A stretch of DNA of 64,000 nucleotides from Intestinirhabdus alba (GCF_009711095.1 NZ_WMJZ01000020.1:33206-97205); one strand, 5' to 3'; shown: positions 7,931 through 15,775, numbered from the stretch's first letter. Notes: a model not told the origin generated them from the letters alone. Made by a program: numbers and translations.

Positions 7931-9570
7931 TACCAGCCCCCTGTTCCAAAACGTCCGCGAGTGTCACGCCCCTGGCTTTTCGGGGTGTGGACCTGAAATT
8001 TAGCGCTGCGGGAGACCGCCAGCGTCCAGAGCATATGCAGGCAATCCGGCCCGTCGTCGTGGTCCGCTTTCGGATAGTGGCGGAGTTGGTCAATCAGCGT
8101 CTGGTGGGCCGGACTGATCCGGATCAGGCCGTTGGCCATATGCGGCTGCAGTGATTCAATGCGCAGCGCCTTATCATCCAGCGGAATGACCGGCAACGCC
8201 GGGACAGGAATGCCGAGAGCGGCGGAACGTTCAACTAACACGGTGCGTAAAAACTCCTGGAACTGGACAGACTCAAACGACCAGCACAGGCAATGCCATT
8301 CACGCTGGTATTTGATGACGTCCTCAATGATTTTATTCGGCAGACGGCGCCGGATATCGGCTTCCACCACATCCAGAATCCCGGTAAAGCGGTTAAAGCC
8401 ACCGACCAGAATGGCCGACGGATCGCGCTTCTTGTTCTTCTTGCCGAGGCTGGGGTCGACGGCGCCATAGAAAACCCACTCATTCAGCCGGTTAACCCAG
8501 AAGTTAATACAGCCTGCAAACAGGGCATCCTCACCGCTGACCGGGTCGTTCTGATATTCAGAATCAAAGGTGTCGTGGCCGTCACGGACACGGATTTTCA
8601 TCAGGGCCAGCAGCGGCCGCGCCGCCCACGATACGACGGCACCGGTCAGCATATCGGCTTCATTCTGCTGATAAAACGCCTCCGCGGCCTCCAGTTGCTT
8701 GTTACGGATCAGCTCTTCCCACTCGTCCCATAGTTTCATGTGTGCGGGCCACTGGATCACGGCCCTGAATCGGGCCGTTTTCCACATCGGATTATCCAGC
8801 GTTCGGGAGAGGACAGAGTCGTAATGGAGAATAGTCCCGATATAGACAATATCGGTCTTACCGCCAGCCTCGCCCAGTGGCATGACGGTTTTGGTCAGCC
8901 AGTCGTGCAGCTTGTCGCGCTGCTCCGGGTTGCGGACCATCTCGTCGTTCTCGATATCATCCAGAATAATGAGGTCCGGGCGATAGGGGCCATGACGCAA
9001 GCCGCGCAGCTTCTTACCACTACCGGCAACGGTGATTTTGATGTTATTGGCGGTGACGATGGTCCCCATTCGCCAGACACGCCCCTGGCCGCATACTGCC
9101 GGGAAATCGTTCTTTAAACGGGGGTTAAACTCCAGTTCTGCCTTGATGGCCTCCAGCATCGGATAGGCCTGGTCGATACTGTCCATAATGATGACCGGGT
9201 AATGCTTCAGGCCCAGAATGATGACCCACAAATTAAACAACTGACTGACCAGCGTCGATTTAGCCTCACCACGGGGTGCAGCGATGGCGTCATTCTCGCC
9301 GGTCTTACTGGCGATGACTTCCGGCAGCCGTCGGAATAAATATTTATGCAGCTCACTTTTGGCCGGATTTCGGACGTAATGGGGGAAATAAGTCTCAACA
9401 AAAAAATCATAACCCGTGACCGGGTCAGCCACGGCGGCGCGGCGTTCTTTCGTGGCCTGCGGGTCAACAGCGAACCCCAGACACTCGGCCTCGATGGTCT
9501 GGCGGAGGTTAGAAATATATTCCTGCAGGCTCTGCTGGAACGCTTTAAGGGATAATTTCCGCTTTGCCAC
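7930..9570 (-). CDS. Large terminase subunit (Mu gp28-like)
   Basis: This is the packaging ATPase/nuclease, about 546 residues. The start is set at GTG 9570 (VAKRKLSLKAFQQSLQEYIS), one base after the methyltransferase stop. The ATPase domain shows APRGEAKSTLVSQLF (Walker A type) and LIILDDIEND (Walker B). The nuclease domain begins near YGAVDPSLGKKNKKRDPSAI. The C-terminal ~20 residues are basic and Gly-rich. Unusually, a DNA methyltransferase gene separates it from the small subunit. Confidence 0.93.
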   Translation of the reverse strand: MAKRKLSLKAFQQSLQEYISNLRQTIEAECLGFAVDPQATKERRAAVADPVTGYDFFVETYFPHYVRNPAKSELHKYLFRRLPEVIASKTGENDAIAAPRGEAKSTLVSQLFNLWVIILGLKHYPVIIMDSIDQAYPMLEAIKAELEFNPRLKNDFPAVCGQGRVWRMGTIVTANNIKITVAGSGKKLRGLRHGPYRPDLIILDDIENDEMVRNPEQRDKLHDWLTKTVMPLGEAGGKTDIVYIGTILHYDSVLSRTLDNPMWKTARFRAVIQWPAHMKLWDEWEELIRNKQLEAAEAFYQQNEADMLTGAVVSWAARPLLALMKIRVRDGHDTFDSEYQNDPVSGEDALFAGCINFWVNRLNEWVFYGAVDPSLGKKNKKRDPSAILVGGFNRFTGILDVVEADIRRRLPNKIIEDVIKYQREWHCLCWSFESVQFQEFLRTVLVERSAALGIPVPALPVIPLDDKALRIESLQPHMANGLIRISPAHQTLIDQLRHYPKADHDDGPDCLHMLWTLAVSRSAKFQVHTPKSQGRDTRGRFGTGGW

Positions 9571-9571
9571 G

Positions 9572-10309
9572 TTACACCCCAGCCATGGCCTGCGCCTTCT
9601 CGATGCGGTCGCAGGCAATATCAAAATATTCGTTAGTCAGTTCAATGCCGGTAAAGCGACCGCCCCGGGCCAGGACCGGGAGCGCGGTCGTTCCGCTCCC
9701 CATAAACGGATCCAGAACGCTGGCATCAGCGGCCAGCGGCTCCACCAGTTCCTGCATCAGCCGGACCGGTTTTGCGGTCATATGGAGCTTTTCCGCCGGG
9801 TTAACGCGTTCAGTGATTACGCCCGGGAACGGGCCACCATGCGGGCATTTCTCCAGCCTGCCCTGGCTGCCCCACACCACATATTCCGCCTGGTGGCGAA
9901 AATAGCCGGTATGTGGTGCGCGTGATGACAGGGTCTTATCCCAGACGACCAGACCACGCCAGAGTACGCCAGCGGCCTGGAGAACATCAGTCAGGGTCGG
10001 CAACTGCCGCCAGTCCGAGAAAATCATAAAGTAACCGCCCGGGGAGACCAGACGGGAGGCGGTGGTCAGCCACTGAGTACACCAGAACGCCCAGCTGCGC
10101 TGGTCGCGGTTATCGCCGCTGAATTCGGCATAACGGGGTGATTCGACATATTTTGCAGAGGGCGGAACGGCCCGCTGCCCCTTATGCAGCCCGCCGCTGC
10201 TGTAGGGCGGATCGGTAATAAGGGCATCGTAGGGACCATCAAGCCGGGGCAGCACGTCCAGAACATCGCCGCAATACAGCGTGGCATTACCAATGACCTC
10301 TTTTTGCAT
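9572..10309 (-). CDS. DNA adenine/cytosine-N4 methyltransferase, beta class
   Basis: The 245-residue enzyme would transfer a methyl group from AdoMet to an exocyclic amino group of DNA. Motif IV TDPPYSSGG lies near residue 32 and motif I DPFMGSGTTAL near residue 200; this DPPY-first order marks the beta class, and DPPY favours N6-adenine. ATG 10309 is chosen for its GGGGGAAGG site and for starting just before the first conserved block (LYCGDVLDVLPRL). Placed between terminase subunits, it could protect phage DNA from restriction, a role Mu fills with Mom. Specificity cannot be read from sequence. Confidence 0.88.
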   Translation of the reverse strand: MQKEVIGNATLYCGDVLDVLPRLDGPYDALITDPPYSSGGLHKGQRAVPPSAKYVESPRYAEFSGDNRDQRSWAFWCTQWLTTASRLVSPGGYFMIFSDWRQLPTLTDVLQAAGVLWRGLVVWDKTLSSRAPHTGYFRHQAEYVVWGSQGRLEKCPHGGPFPGVITERVNPAEKLHMTAKPVRLMQELVEPLAADASVLDPFMGSGTTALPVLARGGRFTGIELTNEYFDIACDRIEKAQAMAGV

Positions 10310-10355
10310 CCTTCCCCCAAATGAAATGGCCCGGGAGTCCGGGCCGTTAGTGTGA

Positions 10356-10856
10356 TTAACGAAACTCATCTTCCAGAACGCTGGCGAACGACTCCAGCAC
10401 GTCGACGAACTCGACATACAACGCCGGTTTATGCTCGCTGATAAACGCCCCCAGCTTCTGGACGACCTCCAGCGCCGTGGCCAGACGGTCGGTCTCCGGC
10501 AGGATTTTTTTACTGCTCGATACGGCTTTACTCAGGCTGTCCGCGAGGCTTGCCAGCAGCTCGACGGATTGCTGAGCTGGTACATCCGGGTTGTTGTTCA
10601 ACTGGTCCATCGTTGCCTGACATTTGACGACCAGACTAATCAGGACCGTTCTGGCCACCGTCTCCAGCCCGTCACCCGCCAGCGTATGGGCGACACGCAG
10701 TTTGTCCCAGTCGTCACCGGTTTTTGCCGCCTGCATCTTCCACCTGCGGGCGGTGTCATACGGGACGCCGCACTTCAGCGCGACCATCTCCAGCGTGAGC
10801 TGGTCGAAGATATAACCGCTGCGGATTTTGTCCCGCATTTCCTTTGGCCAGGCCAT
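10356..10856 (-). CDS. Small terminase subunit-like protein (DUF1804)
   Basis: The 166-residue protein starts MAWPKEMRDKIRSGYIFDQL. An N-terminal helix-turn-helix (residues 15-45, LEMVALKCGVPYDTARRWKM) would bind DNA, followed by a long helical region. DUF1804 proteins precede the large terminase in Mu-like phages and act as the DNA-recognition subunit. ATG 10856 is preferred over the TTG just before it. The gene starts right after the stop of the Rz1-like gene. Confidence 0.85.
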   Translation of the reverse strand: MAWPKEMRDKIRSGYIFDQLTLEMVALKCGVPYDTARRWKMQAAKTGDDWDKLRVAHTLAGDGLETVARTVLISLVVKCQATMDQLNNNPDVPAQQSVELLASLADSLSKAVSSSKKILPETDRLATALEVVQKLGAFISEHKPALYVEFVDVLESFASVLEDEFR

Positions 10857-10859
10857 CAA

Positions 10860-11219
10860 TCAGTGCTCCTTCTGAGCGTCCTTCGTTAACAGGCTGCACT
10901 CAGGAGGCGGGGGAAGCGTTCGGCCAGTCTCCCCGCTGGTCCTGAGCTGTTCAATCTGCCGGATCAGCGCCTTATCGCAGTTATCCAGCCGTATCGTCTC
11001 CAGCAGGCCGACATTCCACTCCAGCGACTCGCCCCAACTGAGCCGCCCGGGATTATTCCCCGGCAGCGGCGGCAGACGTGACGCCGTCAGACTGGAGGGC
11101 ATTGCCTGATACGGCGGCGGCGCGGGTTTCGGTTGTGAGCTGCCACAGGCGCTGAGCGCTGCTATCAGGAACAGGCTGACCGGCGCACGGCTCCCGAATA
11201 ATTTGTTGATGTATTTCAA
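10860..11219 (-). CDS. Rz1-like outer-membrane spanin lipoprotein
   Basis: The 119-residue product starts MKYINKLFGSRAPVSLFLIA with a lipobox ALSAC near residue 25, followed by a Pro-rich stretch (PKPAPPPY). These are marks of the o-spanin that joins the inner-membrane Rz to fuse the two membranes at lysis. The gene overlaps the Rz gene in another frame over 11053-11219, the usual nested arrangement. It is longer than most Rz1 proteins, with a Cys-containing C-terminal extension. Confidence 0.78.
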   Translation of the reverse strand: MKYINKLFGSRAPVSLFLIAALSACGSSQPKPAPPPYQAMPSSLTASRLPPLPGNNPGRLSWGESLEWNVGLLETIRLDNCDKALIRQIEQLRTSGETGRTLPPPPECSLLTKDAQKEH

Positions 11220-11442
11220 TTCGCGTTTTCTCCTGCCTGTCCGCTTCCTGCTGGCTGTACGTTACCCCCTGCTGGCTGATAGCCTGCTCGGTGTTGTGCT
11301 GTGTGCGACTGACAGCCAGTTGCCGGGTCAGTTCGGCGTTATCATCCGTGAGTGTTTTCACCTGGTTCCGGGTAGTCATATAGCTGTCGAGGGCGAAATA
11401 TCCCGCAACCAGGGCGGCCACTATCAGCAGGGGCTTAATCAT
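11053..11442 (-). CDS. Rz-like inner-membrane spanin
   Basis: The 129-residue protein starts MIKPLLIVAALVAGYFALDS, a single N-terminal membrane segment, followed by a periplasmic coiled coil (NQVKTLTDDNAELTRQLAVS). This is the i-spanin plan. ATG 11442 overlaps the lysozyme stop as ATGA. It partners the lipoprotein encoded in the overlapping frame. The C-terminal ~40 residues are Ala/Gln-rich and probably poorly ordered. Confidence 0.82.
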   Translation of the reverse strand: MIKPLLIVAALVAGYFALDSYMTTRNQVKTLTDDNAELTRQLAVSRTQHNTEQAISQQGVTYSQQEADRQEKTRIEIHQQIIREPCAGQPVPDSSAQRLWQLTTETRAAAVSGNALQSDGVTSAAAAGE

Positions 11443-11885
11443 GACGGACACGGCTCCAGGAATAACTGGCGTTCAGCGGTGCGGCGTTTCGTCAGACCCG
11501 GCATGACCTTACCGGCTGCCTTATCCCAGCGAAGAAACTCATCGGCCGCGCCGTCATAGTCCCCGATATTGAGTTTTTTCAGCAGCGTGGAGTCGGTGAA
11601 ATTGCCGCTTCCGACGTTGAAAATAAATGAGCTGAGGGCATCGAACTGATTCTGGTTCAGGGCCACTTTGACGTTAGCAGTAATGGTATTGGCCACAATG
11701 GCCAGATCCTCAATAAGAAACTGCTCAGCCTGTTCCCGGGTAATCTGCTGCCCCGGCGTCACGCCTTTAGTGTGACCATACCCGATGGTCCAGGGGGCGG
11801 CTCCCGTTGCCGGATCCGGATAGGCCGTTAACTCCAGCCCTTCATGCTGCTGAATGAGGCGTCGGCCGTTATTGCTGGTTATCAT
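11439..11885 (-). CDS. Endolysin, glycoside hydrolase family 24 lysozyme
   Basis: The 148-residue enzyme would cleave the glycan strands of peptidoglycan. The T4-lysozyme type triad is visible as E15 (QQHEGL), D24 (YPDPATG) and T33 (WTIGYGHT). ATG 11885 is chosen for the GAAGGG site upstream. There is no signal peptide, so release through the adjacent holin is expected. It overlaps the holin gene by 17 bases and the Rz gene by four. Confidence 0.93.
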   Translation of the reverse strand: MITSNNGRRLIQQHEGLELTAYPDPATGAAPWTIGYGHTKGVTPGQQITREQAEQFLIEDLAIVANTITANVKVALNQNQFDALSSFIFNVGSGNFTDSTLLKKLNIGDYDGAADEFLRWDKAAGKVMPGLTKRRTAERQLFLEPCPS

Positions 11886-12210
11886 TTTTCCCTTCCTGCG
11901 TATCAGTGCCGTTAATGCGGCGGTTAACAATGGCGTTTGCTATGTCACGCAGCTTGTCAGCCCCCAGAAAGCCAACAACCCCACCCACCAGTGAAGATGC
12001 ATCTCCGGGCAAACCGAAATAAGTCATCATCCCGGACAGACTCATGGCAATAATCCCGCATACGAGGGAGCTGGTTACGGTGTATTTTTTGGGTTTACCG
12101 TCTTTGATGTTCATCAGCGACGACACTCCTATAGCTGCCAACCCCGACCAGATCGCGGGTGCATTTTCAGCAATCCATTTCAATGAACTCTCCCAGAACC
12201 CATGATTCAT
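11869..12210 (-). CDS. Holin
   Basis: The 113-residue membrane protein starts MNHGFWESSLKWIAENAPAI. Three hydrophobic segments (about residues 14-30, 42-62 and 68-88) and a charged hydrophilic C-terminus (NAIVNRRINGTDTQEGKNDN) fit the lambda-type/class II-III holins of lysis cassettes. It opens the inner membrane for the endolysin, whose gene overlaps it. It is the first gene after the putative late promoter at 12292-12309. Confidence 0.82.
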   Translation of the reverse strand: MNHGFWESSLKWIAENAPAIWSGLAAIGVSSLMNIKDGKPKKYTVTSSLVCGIIAMSLSGMMTYFGLPGDASSLVGGVVGFLGADKLRDIANAIVNRRINGTDTQEGKNDNQQ

Positions 12211-12291
12211 ACGATGCTCGCGGGATGGAATGGGTGGCACAAGCCACGTTAAACAGTGGGGATATTGTGAATTGAGGGGAGGAAAATCAGC

Positions 12292-12309
12292 AGCTGAGGG
12301 GGTTCAGCG
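12292..12309 (-). promoter_or_regulatory. Putative late-promoter activator site, copy 2 (Plys position)
   Basis: The same 18-mer as at 4461-4478, CGCTGAACCCCCTCAGCT on the minus strand, lies 82 bases upstream of the holin start and downstream of the terminator of the preceding transcript. A CACAATAT stretch about 25 bases downstream could serve as a -10. Regulation by the phage Mor-type activator is inferred from position. Confidence 0.6.
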
Positions 12310-12372
12310 CTTCATGCCAGGGCGGCGATAACAGGATATTACGGACGGTTTATAAACGGAAGTGGGAAATAA

Positions 12373-12396
12373 AAACGCCCTCCAGTGAGGGCGTTT
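12373..12396 (-). terminator. Rho-independent terminator ending the early/middle transcript
   Basis: An 8-bp stem ACGCCCTC/GAGGGCGT (12375-12382 with 12387-12394) plus two A-T pairs closes a four-base loop, followed on the minus strand by a T-run. It separates the mor block from the late lysis block. Confidence 0.85.
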
Positions 12397-12417
12397 GAGG
12401 ATTAGAAAGCCTGACCG

Positions 12418-12543
12418 CTAGTCTTTTTCCTCATCATCATATTTGCAGAAAAAAATCTCGAAAAGAAAAACCGTCAAATGCCTAACAAGCCATAAACATA
12501 TAATCACAGCGATAACATTAAATATAATTTTAATATCAAACAT
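12418..12543 (-). CDS. Small membrane protein, 41 residues
   Basis: The frame begins MFDIKIIFNVIAVIICLWLV and ends in the acidic tail KYDDEEKD. One membrane segment (about residues 7-33) is clear. GGGGGC lies four bases before the ATG, and the stop is about 20 bases ahead of the transcription terminator, so it would be the last gene of the mor transcript. Function unknown. AT-rich compared with its neighbours. A small lysis-timing or superinfection-exclusion protein would fit, without proof. Confidence 0.5.
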   Translation of the reverse strand: MFDIKIIFNVIAVIICLWLVRHLTVFLFEIFFCKYDDEEKD

Positions 12544-12656
12544 ATTGCCCCCGAATATTCAGCCCTGTCTGCGAATGGTAACAACCCACAAACCGTGCGG
12601 ATAATTGGTTTGATAGATCAATACAAGATAATTGATCGTTGTTGGCGATCGATTTA

Positions 12657-13109
12657 TTAAAACAGCCCGGGCTGCTCCCCAGCCTCCGAGCTGCTTCTGA
12701 TTAACTTCCATCCCTGCCGGTCGCTGATTCCGTACTCAGGGCACAGCAGAGCCATAGCCTGACGAATCGACATTCCTTCGTCCTGCCGGGCGGCGATAGC
12801 CGCTATAAAGCGCGCGTTGCGCAGCTCCCGGAGCGCTGAATCACAGCGGGGAATGTAGAACTGGTCGGCACCCAGATAGCCGATCAGCTTTCGACTTTCG
12901 TCTTCGGTCAGTACCTCACGCAGCAGCGCATGGACACCGCCGGAACGTTCCCGGGCGGCGCCGCTCTTTGCCGCCAGCGTGACCCCACCAAACCGGTTAA
13001 TCAGGCGGGAGGTGGCGCTGTAGCCGAGCACATGGATCAGCATTTTGGCGGACTCCGGAAGCAGGCGCTCAATCTGCGCCAGCTCGTCATGGTTTACGGT
13101 TATTTTCAC
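12657..13109 (-). CDS. mor: Mor/C family transcription activator
   Basis: About 150 residues. The start is taken as GTG 13109 because GGAGGG lies six bases upstream; an upstream TTG/ATG lacks such a site. The body matches the Mor family: an N-terminal dimerisation region (HDELAQIERLLPESAKMLIH), and a C-terminal helix-turn-helix (RFIAAIAARQDEGMSIRQAM then YGISDRQGWKLIRS). In Mu, Mor activates the middle promoter and its paralogue C the late promoters. No separate C gene is seen here, so this protein may serve both. It overlaps gemA by 23 bases. Confidence 0.9.
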   Translation of the reverse strand: MKITVNHDELAQIERLLPESAKMLIHVLGYSATSRLINRFGGVTLAAKSGAARERSGGVHALLREVLTEDESRKLIGYLGADQFYIPRCDSALRELRNARFIAAIAARQDEGMSIRQAMALLCPEYGISDRQGWKLIRSSSEAGEQPGLF

Positions 13110-13512
13110 GTTCAGCCCTCCGCTTTGCATCAATGGCCAGAGCCTGCATCAGCCGCGTCAGTTCGTCGGTCGTCAGCCAGTCCACACGCTCCCGGCTGAA
13201 CATGCGTTTCGCCATGCTCTCAGCGTAAGACCACGGACGATCAGAATCAGCCAGCAGCGCCTCGACCTTACTCAGTAGCGCCCGGCGGCTACGGGCCACT
13301 GACGGGCGTCGGCCGTGTTTGCGTGACTGGCGGGGAAACCCCGCCGAATGCATGTACTCCTTAACGGTCTGGAGTTCGTCCAGACTGCAACGGGTGGCGC
13401 TGGTCTTGCCGGTCAGGCGCTCCAGCGTCTGGCGATACAGGGCATCATCCCAGCCGAGGAACGTCTGGCCAGCCTTGATAGCGCCGATAAGCTTTTTGGC
13501 GTTAGGTGTCAT
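13087..13512 (-). CDS. gemA: GemA family protein (Mu gp16, DUF1018)
   Basis: The 141-residue protein starts MTPNAKKLIGAIKAGQTFLG. The conserved DUF1018 core is WDDALYRQTLERLTGKTSATR plus LDELQTVKEYMHSAGFPR. In Mu GemA modulates host gene expression and DNA supercoiling and lies just before mor, as here. The start overlaps the upstream gene as ATGA. The C-terminal half (RVDWLTTDELTRLMQALAID) is helical. Confidence 0.88.
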   Translation of the reverse strand: MTPNAKKLIGAIKAGQTFLGWDDALYRQTLERLTGKTSATRCSLDELQTVKEYMHSAGFPRQSRKHGRRPSVARSRRALLSKVEALLADSDRPWSYAESMAKRMFSRERVDWLTTDELTRLMQALAIDAKRRAERENNRKP

Positions 13513-14099
13513 AGTTGACCACCTTCACCGCTGCGCAATTTCCTGGCAAACAGGAGCGCCTGTTTCCCTGCATAGACAATATCGTCGTCGTTCTCTTCCC
13601 GCCCGATAGCGATAGTCTCATGAGCGAATTTTTCAACGCCCTGCGCCTCTGCTTCTGTATTCTTCGCCGCCAGCGCCTCAATTCGGGCATTCAGATTTTG
13701 GACTGTCGTTTCATATGCATTAAGTTCGCGCAGGTGTGTTGTCTTCAGATTCTCTACGAGATTAATGGCGTAAATAAGGCGGGCAACCAGTTGATGGACG
13801 AGACTATGCTCCGGCCACGCCCGACGAATTGACTCCAGGTAGGTGATATTTTCCAGACTGGTGGCCCGCTGCGGGTCCGGTGCAAGATGGGAGATAGCCA
13901 CACCGCCAGAAACCCCGGAGACGCGGACCACGGCATCACCGAGTCCCAGTTCCCATGCTTCGGAGAGCGTCACGACTTCAACGCCATCAGAAACGTGCAT
14001 CGTGGAAAAGTAGACGAAGGCGGATCCCACTGGATACAGCTGATTAAATCGCTCTGCGGTGTAATGGCGCAGGCACTGAGAAGCATCAATTTTTGCCAT
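13509..14099 (-). CDS. Hypothetical early phage protein with an FNxLYPVG domain
   Basis: The 196-residue product starts MAKIDASQCLRHYTAERFNQ. Residues 17-70 (RFNQLYPVGSAFVYF, then LGDAVVRVSGVSGGVAISHL) form a small beta domain that recurs in the 63-residue protein at 15776-15967. Residues ~110-175 are a coiled coil (NLVENLKTTHLRELNAYETT). The C-terminus resembles Ead/Ea22-type phage early proteins (AHETIAIGREENDDDIVYAG). No function assigned. It overlaps its upstream neighbour by 14 bases. Confidence 0.6.
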   Translation of the reverse strand: MAKIDASQCLRHYTAERFNQLYPVGSAFVYFSTMHVSDGVEVVTLSEAWELGLGDAVVRVSGVSGGVAISHLAPDPQRATSLENITYLESIRRAWPEHSLVHQLVARLIYAINLVENLKTTHLRELNAYETTVQNLNARIEALAAKNTEAEAQGVEKFAHETIAIGREENDDDIVYAGKQALLFARKLRSGEGGQL

Positions 14100-14355
14100 T
14101 TTCTTTATCCTCATTGCGAACCAGAAACCGGGTGATGTTAAGGCTGAACAGGAAAGCAGCAGCACGATCGATACTGGTCCAGGACTTGTAATCGCCCCTG
14201 CGCTCCTGTAGAAGAAAGGAGACGCCCCGGCGGCGATTAGTGGCGAACATGTGATAAACGCCGTTACAGCGCTGAATAACAAATTCATCCACGCCGCCAC
14301 TTTCTACCAGTTGCCTGAAAACCTTCATTCCGACTAATTTAATGTCCATTGCCAT
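14086..14355 (-). CDS. Hypothetical early phage protein
   Basis: The 89-residue product starts MAMDIKLVGMKVFRQLVESG. It is basic, with a predicted alpha/beta pattern (DEFVIQRCNGVYHMFATNRR). An alternative ATG two codons in (14349) is possible; neither has a strong ribosome-binding site. It lies in the early block between an HTH/ANR-like gene and the FNxLYPVG gene. No family recognised. Confidence 0.5.
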   Translation of the reverse strand: MAMDIKLVGMKVFRQLVESGGVDEFVIQRCNGVYHMFATNRRRGVSFLLQERRGDYKSWTSIDRAAAFLFSLNITRFLVRNEDKENGKN

Positions 14356-14394
14356 TCCGGTTATTTTGGTTCGCCAAAATGATTAATCTGGTCA

Positions 14395-14814
14395 TTACCG
14401 ACCGCTAAAGGATGAGGGGATATTGCTCCAGCCCCTGATAGCGGCGTTACTGCAAAACTCGGCACGATTCAGACAGTATTCCTCGTTGCGTGGTTTGACC
14501 GCCTGCCGGGCCGCGTTGAGCCACACCCTGGCGGCATCACTGAAACAGTCGGTACGCTCCAACTGAGCCGCTGCAATCGCGCTGGCCCTGAAAGGGCTGG
14601 TAAGTCCCATTGGTGAGCGCTGACGGCGGTTTACTCCGGCAATACCGTAGCTGCGAAAGGCACCAATCCTGCCGGGTTCAATTACGCCCCGATGCAGGCC
14701 GCGCTGTATCGCAATGGTGACCTGACGGGCCGACATACCAGTAAGCGCAACCAGTTGTTTGTGGGTCTGCGGGCCATGCTCCATCAGCGCCGAAATAATC
14801 GGATTCGGTTTCAT
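14395..14814 (-). CDS. Winged-helix protein with an ANR-like C-terminal domain
   Basis: The 139-residue protein has an N-terminal winged helix (residues 1-50, ISALMEHGPQTHKQLVALTG and SARQVTIAIQRGLHRGVI). Its C-terminal part (about 78-126: IAAAQLERTDCFSDAARVWL then YCLNRAEFC) follows the pattern A-x3-E-x4-F-x2-AA-x2-W and C-x3-RAEFC of the ANR family of small negative regulators of AraC-type activators. A regulator of phage or host genes is inferred. It overlaps the DUF2786 gene as ATGA. Confidence 0.6.
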   Translation of the reverse strand: MKPNPIISALMEHGPQTHKQLVALTGMSARQVTIAIQRGLHRGVIEPGRIGAFRSYGIAGVNRRQRSPMGLTSPFRASAIAAAQLERTDCFSDAARVWLNAARQAVKPRNEEYCLNRAEFCSNAAIRGWSNIPSSFSGR

Positions 14815-15521
14815 ACTTCCCTCCCGATACGCTGAACGCCAGTCGCGCCGTTAACGGCGTGGCTCAGTTTCGCCCGGCGCCCTGCCAGATATCCGGCAGT
14901 CCCGGCACTCTCACCGCCACGGCATTTACGGGCATCCCTGCAGGTCGCTGTCTGCATCCCCTGGTCAATCTGACGCTTACGGTATGCGGCCATTAGCGTG
15001 GCTTCTGACTCCGTGGGGGCCAGTTGCGCGACGACTTCCCAGACGCCAGCCGCCCAGCCTTCGCAAAACTGGTCCGCTCGGGCCGTTCTGGTTGCCGGTT
15101 TGGTGTTGCGGTGCAGACTCGCGATAAACTCACGGCGTGCGGCCGTCAGCTGCCGGGCCAGAACGTCAAAGGCATAGGCGGCAATCTGGGGGCGACAGTC
15201 CGGACCGTAAAACGTCACGATGCGGCGGGCGTCTCCGTACTTGCTGTAACGCCAGTCCAGCATGGCCTGAACGCCAAAGGCGCGATTGATGACATCAACC
15301 AGCCAGCCCATATAGCGGGGCGGTGTCTGCGCATTGCTGGGGGCGCCTTTGCTGCTGGCTTCGCTGATATTGATAAACGCCACGTCCTGCTCACTGACGT
15401 TGTGTTGTTTCATCAGGTTCTGAGCCTGACGCAGCGCAGCGGCGGCCTCGTTGGTGTTGGTCGACTTACGGGCCAGATTCAGCAGCTTTTTAATTTTGGC
15501 GAGGTATTTTTCTTTATTCAT
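14811..15521 (-). CDS. DUF2786 domain protein
   Basis: The 236-residue protein starts MNKEKYLAKIKKLLNLARKS, the hallmark of DUF2786 (residues 1-45, NEAAAALRQAQNLMKQHNVS). A second conserved block follows (WLVDVINRAFGV, then RIVTFYGPDCRPQIAAYAFD), often found with it in phages and Gram-negative genomes. Function unknown. The ATG overlaps the stop of the upstream zinc-ribbon gene in ATGAATAA, which fixes the start and predicts coupled translation. Confidence 0.82.
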   Translation of the reverse strand: MNKEKYLAKIKKLLNLARKSTNTNEAAAALRQAQNLMKQHNVSEQDVAFINISEASSKGAPSNAQTPPRYMGWLVDVINRAFGVQAMLDWRYSKYGDARRIVTFYGPDCRPQIAAYAFDVLARQLTAARREFIASLHRNTKPATRTARADQFCEGWAAGVWEVVAQLAPTESEATLMAAYRKRQIDQGMQTATCRDARKCRGGESAGTAGYLAGRRAKLSHAVNGATGVQRIGREV

Positions 15522-15693
15522 CGATGGCCACCATTTCATCAATAGAAATAAAGTCATTAAAAGTGGCATTACAAAAATGGCACTTAACAATAATGTCCAG
15601 TTGCTGTGCGTCATGCTCTGCAGCACCTGCTGATAGTTCCAGCGTGGCAGCGTGCTGACAGCGGGGACATTCAGAATCTAGCAATATGTTCAT
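15514..15693 (-). CDS. Small zinc-ribbon protein, 59 residues
   Basis: The frame starts MNILLDSECPRCQHAATLEL and contains CPRC near residue 9 and CHFC near residue 38, a CxxC-x25-CxxC zinc ribbon. GGAG lies upstream of the ATG, and the stop overlaps the DUF2786 start. Small zinc-binding proteins of this sort are frequent among Mu-like early genes; the partner is unknown. It is too short for standard length cut-offs and easily missed. Confidence 0.65.
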   Translation of the reverse strand: MNILLDSECPRCQHAATLELSAGAAEHDAQQLDIIVKCHFCNATFNDFISIDEMVAIDE

Positions 15694-15775
15694 AATCAGT
15701 TCTCCAGAATTTGGCGTAAGCCAGCCCCGGCGGGTTTACGCCAATTAATTTAAAAGTGATTTATTTAATATCCGG

